Origin: Otis tarda
Taxonomy: Eukaryota > Chordata > Aves > Otidiformes > Otididae
DNA length: 64,000 nucleotides
Direction of reading: 5' to 3'
Assembly: GCA_026413225.1 (NCBI GenBank)
Contig: CM048572.1
Coordinates: forward strand, 5,766,001 to 5,830,000
Both the position numbers and the translations under genes were made by a program. Of the stretch, positions 61,301-64,000 are shown in pieces (the first letter of the stretch is position 1; each line of letters starts with the position of its first letter). The notes beneath the pieces were generated by a model, which worked only from the letters and a program-made list of their open reading frames with translations, was not told the origin of the DNA and did not search any database.

Positions 61301-63837
61301 GAAGGGAAGATCAAACACTGCCGGGTGCAGCAGGAGGGCCAGACCGTGCTGCTCGGCAACTCCGAGTTCGAGAGCCTGGTGGACTTGATCAGCTACTACG
61401 AAAAGCACCCGCTGTACCGCAAGATGAAGCTGAGGTACCCCATCAACGAGGAGACGCTGGAGAAGATAGGGACAGCGGTGAGTGCGGGCGGCTGTTGGAA
61501 GAGCCAAGCCGAAGGGTGATGGATGTCATCTCTGGCATGGTGCCTTCCCTGGGGCGTTCTCCCTACCTCCCCCAGGGTAGGGGACCTGTTCTCCTGCTGT
61601 CACCGCTGGCCCTTTGCTTCCACAGGAGCCAGACTACGGAGCCCTTTACGAGGGACGCCATCCTGGGTTCTACGTGGAAGCCAACCCCATGCCCACCTTC
61701 AAGGTACACTCTCACTGCTTGTCATGAAACAACCTGCAGAGCCTGAGGGCGTAGGAGGTGTTTCGCTTTATTTTCCAAGAGTATTATTGTGCACACTCAT
61801 TTCTAGACCATGCAGGGGGACATGCTGTAGGCTGAGCCTGCATGTTCCCAGGCTGGGCTGCCTCTTGTTCTGAACTCTCCAAACTAAACCCATCAGTGGC
61901 TCCAGCCCAAAGGAAGGTGCCTGTGTGGGTCCATACCAGACTTGTGACCTCTGGTTTGGCATGAATGGGGGCCTTGATTTGTTCTACAAGGGTCTCTAGG
62001 GTCTGGCAGCCTCTGGCAGCAGGGTTGGATGCTGCCTGCACCTAACATGCCTCACCACCCCCCAACAAACCTGTCTGCAGTGGGAGGTCATCTGTCATCC
62101 CATGGGCTCATTGTCCGTGTGTCCATCTGCTGCCTGGCCTCATGGGACCTCTCTCCTCATTGCAGTGCGCAGTCAAAGCCCTGTTCGACTACAAGGCGCA
62201 GCGAGAAGATGAGCTCACCTTCACCAAAAACGCCATCATCCAGAACGTGGAGAAACAGGAAGGAGGCTGGTAAGTTGGTCCTGAACCCCCTTTTTCCCTT
62301 GGGGACACAATCAAACCTCGGTGTCACCATCCATACAGAGGTGCGTCCCCTCTACGGATGGGTCTGTTTGGGGGTTGTCCACAAGCTGCACAGCCCCAAG
62401 CCTCACGAACCCCAAAAGCAGATGATGGAGGAGCTGCCTGTTCCCCTTGACCCCCAGTCAGGATGCTCTGGGATCCCGTGGTGGGTGCTGATGCTGCCCC
62501 TTCCCTCCCTTCCAGGTGGAGAGGAGATTATGGCGGCAAGAAGCAGCTGTGGTTCCCTTCCAACTACGTAGAGGAGATTACTGGTCCCAGCAGTCTGGAG
62601 CCGGAGCGGGAGGTGAGCTTGTGCCTGAGCGGAGCAAGGAGGGGTGGTGGGGAGGAGCGCGTGTGTGCAGCCCTCCGCACTCGGGCGCGCTGCCCAGCGC
62701 CATCCTGCCCCTGCTTCGTTCCCAGCAGCAGCTGGATGAGAACAGTCCCCTCGGAGACCTGCTCGGAGGCGTCCTGGACGTGCCTTCCTGCCAGATCGGT
62801 GAGTGCCAGGGAGGGCTGGAGGAGTGGGGGGTGTTACAGCTGTTACATCTGCTGCCTCCAGTGACCAGAAATGGGAGCTTCTCCTCTTGGCTGAAGAGAC
62901 CCAGGGCAGCCATGAGAGTCCCTTAGCACCTCTTCCCTCCCTTCCTCCCTCTGTGGTGCGAAGGACTTGGCTCAGCATCTGCTGGTGACCTTGCCCTCTG
63001 CTCCCTCTCCCCGTGCAGCCACCCGCCCCGAGGGGAAGAACAACCGCCTCTTCGTCTTCTCCATCAGCATGGCCTCGGTGTCGCGCTTGTCCCTCGATGT
63101 GGCAGCCGATACATACGAGGATTTGGTGGACTGGGTGAAGAAGATCCGGGAGGCAGCCCAAACGGCCGACGCACGGGTGAGTTTGGAGAGCCCTTGGCAG
63201 GGGAGATGTCTCCTTGCCAAGTCCTGCATTTCCCAGGAGCTGAGGAGTGGGGGGAGGTTGGTGGGGGGGTGATGAGATGGCAGCCTGCAATGAGTGGCAG
63301 AGCAGTCACGAAGATGATAAAGCCACAGTCGTCTCTGACAATATAGCAAGGGGTGATGGCGGCCACACACTGTGGCTTGAGAGGTTCAGGCTGGACATCT
63401 GGGAAGACTGGTCCATCGGGAGGGTGTTGCAGCCTTGGGAGGTGGAGGATCTCCATCCGTGGAGGGTGCAAGGCTTGGCTACAAGGCCACAGCCACCTTG
63501 TGCTGGCACTGGTGCCAGTCCTGCTCCAGGTGGGAGGTAGGACTCACCAAGGGTCCTTCCCATGGGCAGTTTTGTGGTGTCCCCCTGTGCAGACCCAGCA
63601 GGCCTGCTAGTGGTTCCCACAGCGTGGGCAGGAGCGGCCGCACCAGGCCAGCACTGCCATTAACCGCAGTTGGCAAGCTGGGTTATCCAATGCCGTTGCT
63701 CCCACCTGGGCCTCACACCTCTCTCTTCCTGTCTTGGCAGCTCTCCGAAGGGAAGATGATGGAGAGGAGAAAGAAAATTGCCCTGGAACTTTCAGAGCTG
63801 GTGGTCTATTGCAGACCTGTGCCCTTCGATGAAGAAA
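25192..63837 (+). CDS. PLCG1: PLCG1, phospholipase C gamma 1, exons 1-25, 3' part outside window
   Basis: PLCG1 cleaves PIP2 into IP3 and diacylglycerol after recruitment to phosphotyrosines on activated receptor tyrosine kinases and antigen-receptor adaptors at the plasma membrane. Twenty-five GT-AG exons join into 959 codons plus one base. Domains in order (this protein's numbering): PH about 22-137, EF hands about 147-255, X box about 311-455, first half of the split PH about 480-514, N-terminal SH2 541-648, C-terminal SH2 659-747, SH3 782-842, second half of the split PH about 886-922. Catalytic His335 and His380 (human numbering) are at 56362-56364 and 57451-57453. Against human the protein is 9 residues short at Tyr783: 5 from the N-terminus and 4 at the exon 7/8 junction. 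The Y box and C2 domain lie beyond the window. Tandem SH2-SH3 and the isoform-specific [14 protein letters not shown] sequence favour gamma 1 over gamma 2. Confidence 0.98.
28668..28830 (-). mobile_element. CR1 LINE 3' fragment (5' truncated)
   Basis: Read on the + strand it begins with the reverse complement of the CR1 tail (CATAGAATCACAGAA), then GGTTGGAAGGGACCATTAA, CCATCCAGTCCAACCCCC and CTCAGAGCCCCATCCAACCT. The element is therefore on the - strand with its 3' end at about 28668. Only about 160 bases of the 3'UTR remain and no reverse transcriptase is present. This is diagnostic of avian CR1. Confidence 0.92.
29440..29880. promoter_or_regulatory. AT-rich island, candidate enhancer in PLCG1 intron 1
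   Basis: About 440 bases of AT-rich sequence stand out from GC-rich flanks. Motifs include a perfect TTACGTAA palindrome (29720-29727, the PAR-bZIP/NFIL3 consensus), TATAAAAG at 29740-29747 and TTAATTGA-type homeodomain cores near 29797. Enhancer function is inferred from composition and motifs only. Confidence 0.35.
33928..33950 (+). repeat. Poly(T) run, T23
   Basis: An uninterrupted T23 in intron 1. No retroposed body is recognisable on either side, so it is treated as a simple repeat. Confidence 0.9.
35229..35261. repeat. Perfect 13-bp inverted repeat with 7-base loop
   Basis: The arms are TGCTGGGACACAG (35229-35241) and CTGTGTCCCAGCA (35249-35261) around loop CTTGGCT. Beyond one mismatch the stem continues for about three pairs. 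It lies in intron 1. Confidence 0.85.
40915..41040. promoter_or_regulatory. Candidate enhancer with AP-1 and GATA motifs
   Basis: A locally AT-rich patch with ATGAGTCAT (41002-41010, palindromic AP-1 consensus) 11 bases after TTATCT (40985-40990, GATA site on the - strand). Regulatory function is inferred. Confidence 0.3.
43950..44200. promoter_or_regulatory. Candidate enhancer with AP-1 and homeodomain motifs
   Basis: An AT-leaning patch with GTGACTCAG (AP-1 core TGACTCA at 44117-44123), TTTAATTGGGATGAATTAC (two homeodomain-like cores near 44040) and a GCAGTAATC motif near 44067. It sits just upstream of a small CR1 fragment. Function is inferred. Confidence 0.3.
44411..44455 (-). mobile_element. 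Short CR1 LINE tail fragment
   Basis: TTGTAGAATCGTAGAATAG followed by TTTGGGTTGGAAGGGCACC is the reverse complement of the CR1 3' end. Only about 45 bases are recognisable, so it is a severely truncated copy on the - strand. Confidence 0.8.
46332..46484 (+). CDS. PLCG1: PLCG1 exon 2
   Basis: This exon encodes residues 68-118, [20 protein letters not shown], then [19 protein letters not shown] and LKTLSLQ, the middle of the N-terminal PH domain. Acceptor CCTTTAG, donor GTAAAG. Human is nearly identical ([17 protein letters not shown]). Confidence 0.97.
47015..47108 (+). CDS. PLCG1: PLCG1 exon 3
   Basis: This exon encodes residues 119-149 ([20 protein letters not shown], then [11 protein letters not shown]), the C-terminal helix of the PH domain. 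Acceptor TTTCCACAG, donor GTGAGG. Confidence 0.97.
47431..47478 (+). CDS. PLCG1: PLCG1 exon 4 (48 bp)
   Basis: A short exon encoding residues 150-165 ([16 protein letters not shown]), the first EF-hand helix and loop. Acceptor CCATTTAG, donor GTAAGA. A CR1 tail begins about 20 bases beyond the donor. Confidence 0.97.
47498..47560 (+). mobile_element. CR1 LINE 3' tail next to PLCG1 exon 4
   Basis: GCAGAGGGGTTGGACTAGAT, GACCTTTGAAGGTCCCTTCC and ending CCATTCTATGATTC is the sense-strand CR1 3' terminus. About 63 bases remain. It sits in intron 4 starting about 20 bases after the exon 4 donor. Confidence 0.93.
47561..51417 (+). other. PLCG1: PLCG1 intron 4 remainder (3.9 kb)
   Basis: Non-coding sequence of mixed composition with T runs near 48869-48881 and 50029-50037. 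No additional PLCG1 exon, RNA gene or clear repeat is seen beyond the CR1 tail at its start. Confidence 0.75.
51418..51502 (+). CDS. PLCG1: PLCG1 exon 5
   Basis: This exon encodes residues 166-194 ([20 protein letters not shown], then MRFLRERLT), EF-hand region, matching human residue for residue apart from the split codon. Acceptor GAGCCAG, donor GTGAGT. Confidence 0.97.
52676..52698 (+). repeat. PLCG1: (TTTA)5 microsatellite in exon 6 acceptor
   Basis: Five TTTA units end six bases before the AG of the exon 6 acceptor (52703-52704). They supply most of its pyrimidine tract. Confidence 0.9.
52705..52788 (+). CDS. PLCG1: PLCG1 exon 6
   Basis: This exon encodes residues 195-222 ([20 protein letters not shown], then LMFSAQKM), part of the EF-hand region. 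It is 28 whole codons. Human reads [14 protein letters not shown] and ends SAQKT. Donor GTAAGA. Confidence 0.97.
53132..53154 (+). CDS. PLCG1: PLCG1 exon 7, 23-nt microexon
   Basis: This exon encodes residues 223-229 (MDVPFLE) plus two bases of Arg230. The acceptor is TTCTTTTGCAG and the donor GTGGAT, which is weak. Human continues FLEASTLRAGERPE, whereas here FLE joins directly to RGGERSE, so the four residues ASTL have no counterpart. The frame is kept and the downstream residue offset confirms the loss. Confidence 0.88.
53862..53917 (+). repeat. Poly(T)18 flanked by diverged direct repeats
   Basis: A T18 run (53882-53899) lies between two 20-base sequences sharing 16 positions: TTGTACAAGCCAGACCCTCC at 53862 and TTGTACAAATCAGTCCCTCT at 53898. 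It is in PLCG1 intron 7. Confidence 0.75.
54228..54300 (+). CDS. PLCG1: PLCG1 exon 8
   Basis: This exon encodes residues 230-254 ([20 protein letters not shown], then LEYQR). Human reads RAGERPELCRVSLPEFQQFL. Acceptor is a CT-repeat tract ending TTTTCAG, donor GTGAGC. It is the most diverged coding stretch seen in this gene. Confidence 0.94.
55358..55459 (+). CDS. PLCG1: PLCG1 exon 9
   Basis: This exon encodes residues 255-288 ([20 protein letters not shown], then [14 protein letters not shown]), leading from the EF hands into the catalytic barrel. It is 34 whole codons. Acceptor TTTGCAG, donor GTAAGA. Confidence 0.97.
55477..55519 (+). repeat. 23-bp-period tandem duplication after exon 9
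   Basis: CTAGCGTGTGTGGACTGAGG occurs twice, at 55477-55496 and 55500-55519, separated by ACA. It lies 17 bases beyond the exon 9 donor. Confidence 0.9.
56251..56369 (+). CDS. PLCG1: PLCG1 exon 10, catalytic His335
   Basis: This exon encodes residues 289-327 ([20 protein letters not shown], then [19 protein letters not shown]), the start of the X box. The catalytic His (human 335) is at 56362-56364 in SSSHNTY, followed by the Ca2+ ligand Asn336. Acceptor CTGAGCAG, donor GTAAGG. Confidence 0.97.
56993..57078 (+). CDS. PLCG1: PLCG1 exon 11
   Basis: This exon encodes residues 328-356 ([20 protein letters not shown], then LRMGCRCIE), X box. It contains the equivalent of Ca2+ ligand Glu365. The acceptor is GCAAG, the donor GTGAGT. 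Confidence 0.97.
57410..57530 (+). CDS. PLCG1: PLCG1 exon 12, catalytic His380
   Basis: This exon encodes residues 357-396 ([20 protein letters not shown], then [20 protein letters not shown]). His380 (human) is the first His of YHGH at 57451-57453, and Asp367 opens DCWDG. Acceptor TCTTTCAG, donor GTGAGT. Confidence 0.97.
57972..58140 (+). CDS. PLCG1: PLCG1 exon 13
   Basis: This exon encodes residues 397-453 ([57 protein letters not shown]), the end of the X box with the conserved SIEDHCS strand. Acceptor CTCCCAG, donor GTGAAC. The junction residue pair DF replaces human EY. Confidence 0.97.
58594..58716 (+). CDS. PLCG1: PLCG1 exon 14
   Basis: This exon encodes residues 454-494 ([20 protein letters not shown], then [21 protein letters not shown]). 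It opens the gamma-specific insert and the first half of the split PH domain. It is 41 whole codons. Acceptor TCCCACAG, donor GTACGT. Confidence 0.97.
59418..59519 (+). CDS. PLCG1: PLCG1 exon 15
   Basis: This exon encodes residues 495-528 ([20 protein letters not shown], then [14 protein letters not shown]): the end of the first split-PH half and the acidic linker before SH2. Acceptor TTCCTTGCAG, donor GTGAGG. Confidence 0.97.
59752..59939 (+). CDS. PLCG1: PLCG1 exon 16, N-terminal SH2 with FLVRES
   Basis: This exon encodes residues 529-590 ([40 protein letters not shown], then [18 protein letters not shown]). The phosphotyrosine-binding Arg of FLVRES (human 586) is at 59896-59898. Acceptor CCTGCCAG; donor GTGAGG splits a Trp codon. 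Confidence 0.98.
60239..60439 (+). CDS. PLCG1: PLCG1 exon 17, end of N-terminal SH2
   Basis: This exon encodes residues 591-657 ([59 protein letters not shown], then TNAHESK). It completes the first SH2 domain and the inter-SH2 linker. Acceptor CTTCTGCAG, donor GTGAGT. Confidence 0.98.
60890..61009 (+). CDS. PLCG1: PLCG1 exon 18, C-terminal SH2 first half
   Basis: This exon encodes residues 658-697 ([20 protein letters not shown], then [20 protein letters not shown]). The second SH2 arginine (human 694) is at 60969-60971 in FLVRK. The acceptor is a GGAAG type; the donor GTGCGT. Confidence 0.97.
61297..61477 (+). CDS. PLCG1: PLCG1 exon 19, C-terminal SH2 second half
   Basis: This exon encodes residues 698-758 ([59 protein letters not shown]). 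In human this SH2 binds the core autoinhibitory surface and later phospho-Tyr783. Acceptor TGCCAG, donor GTGAGT. Confidence 0.98.
61626..61703 (+). CDS. PLCG1: PLCG1 exon 20, Tyr783 activation segment
   Basis: This exon encodes residues 759-784 ([20 protein letters not shown], then PMPTFK). Tyr771, Tyr775 and Tyr783 of human are all present (61635, 61647 and 61671). Phosphorylation of Tyr783 activates the enzyme. One change from human is His for Asn in GRNPGF. Acceptor TTCCACAG, donor GTACAC. Confidence 0.98.
62166..62269 (+). CDS. PLCG1: PLCG1 exon 21, SH3 domain first half
   Basis: This exon encodes residues 785-818 ([20 protein letters not shown], then [14 protein letters not shown]). [15 protein letters not shown] is the canonical SH3 start with the acidic RT loop. 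Acceptor CATTGCAG; the donor GTAAGT splits a Trp codon. Confidence 0.98.
62516..62612 (+). CDS. PLCG1: PLCG1 exon 22, SH3 domain second half
   Basis: This exon encodes residues 819-851 ([20 protein letters not shown], then [13 protein letters not shown]), with the SH3 WW and PSNYV elements that bind proline-rich ligands. Human reads EEMVNPVALEPERE after it. Acceptor CTTCCAG, donor GTGAGC. Confidence 0.98.
62729..62798 (+). CDS. PLCG1: PLCG1 exon 23 (ambiguous triple-NAG acceptor)
   Basis: This exon encodes [20 protein letters not shown] then CQI (residues 852-874), the start of the second split-PH half. Three in-frame acceptors end at 62725, 62728 and 62731 (CAGCAGCAG), giving QQLDE, QLDE or LDE. 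The middle one is chosen because human has one residue (His) at that place. Donor GTGAGT. Confidence 0.9.
63019..63176 (+). CDS. PLCG1: PLCG1 exon 24, second split-PH half
   Basis: This exon encodes residues 875-927 ([40 protein letters not shown], then [13 protein letters not shown]). Human has VAHWSLDVAADSQEELQDWV, so this PH helix is moderately diverged. Acceptor CCGTGCAG, donor GTGAGT. Confidence 0.97.
63741..63837 (+). CDS. PLCG1: PLCG1 exon 25, last in window
   Basis: This exon encodes residues 928-959 ([20 protein letters not shown], then [12 protein letters not shown]) plus one base of the next Lys codon. It leads into the Y box, whose exons lie beyond the window. Acceptor TCTTGGCAG, donor GTGAGC. 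Confidence 0.97.
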
Positions 63838-64000
63838 GTGAGCATCTGCCAGTCTGGTGGCCACCGTAGGCGGTCACCGTGGCATTACAGACCCCGCAGT
63901 GTGCCCCGCGGTGCTGCTTTGGCTAGATCTCAGCAGAGGGCAGGTGTCCAAAGCAAGTTGGAACCAGTTTACATTGGAGCTCTGGAAATGTCCATCTCCA

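Larger units (their letters stand above)
59940..64000 (+). other. PLCG1: PLCG1 introns 16-25 between listed exons
   Basis: Introns here are short (116-564 bases). The longest gene-free pieces are 60440-60889, 61704-62165, 63177-63740 and the start of intron 25 from 63838. They are GC-rich and featureless apart from splice sites. Confidence 0.7.

Noticed and set aside
62403-63290. 295-codon - strand open frame across SH3 and split-PH exons
   Set aside because: It is another shadow of the + strand exons in a GC-rich area.

Overview
The window is ordinary vertebrate nuclear DNA, almost certainly from a bird. Two large intron-bearing genes lie head to tail on the + strand: the 3' two thirds of TOP1 (DNA topoisomerase I) and the 5' two thirds or more of PLCG1 (phospholipase C gamma 1). 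Their adjacency is the conserved vertebrate arrangement (human 20q12; chromosome 20 in chicken). The few recognisable interspersed repeats are CR1 LINE tails, the dominant avian retroposon. I see no mammalian SINEs, and repeat density is very low. No bacterial genes, CRISPR arrays, tRNA or rRNA genes, or virus-like elements are visible.

Layout. Positions 1-3133 are TOP1 intron. Thirteen coding exons (3134-18322, exons 9-21 by comparison with the 21-exon human gene) encode the end of the N-terminal region, the whole core, the linker and the C-terminal catalytic domain. Joined at GT-AG sites they give 560 residues plus a stop, exactly the length of human residues 206-765. A 3'UTR of about 1.3 kb carries three AATAAA signals. 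Positions 19640-24600 are intergenic, with a Z-DNA-prone alternating tract near 23.9 kb. A CpG-rich promoter block at about 24.6-25.75 kb contains a strong G-quadruplex motif and a 66-nt pyrimidine tract. PLCG1 exon 1 starts at the ATG at 25192. Intron 1 is 20.9 kb with no coding exon; it holds CR1 fragments and three AT-richer islands that look like candidate enhancers. PLCG1 exons 2-25 run from 46332 to 63837, covering the PH domain, EF hands, X box, split PH, both SH2 domains and the SH3 domain. The window ends in intron 25, before the Y box and C2 domain.

The two genes do unrelated jobs: nuclear DNA relaxation, and phosphotyrosine-dependent PIP2 hydrolysis. They appear to be neighbours by synteny only. 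All catalytic residues checked are intact: TOP1 Arg488, Lys532, Arg590, His632 and Tyr723; PLCG1 His335, His380, both SH2 arginines and the Tyr783 site (human numbering).

I did not find a new system. The points most worth a second look are a 23-nt PLCG1 microexon with a 4-residue contraction against human, a triple NAG acceptor at PLCG1 exon 23, a TTTA microsatellite in the exon 6 acceptor, the promoter G-quadruplex and pyrimidine tract, and non-coding islands in PLCG1 intron 1. Human comparisons are from memory, not from a search.
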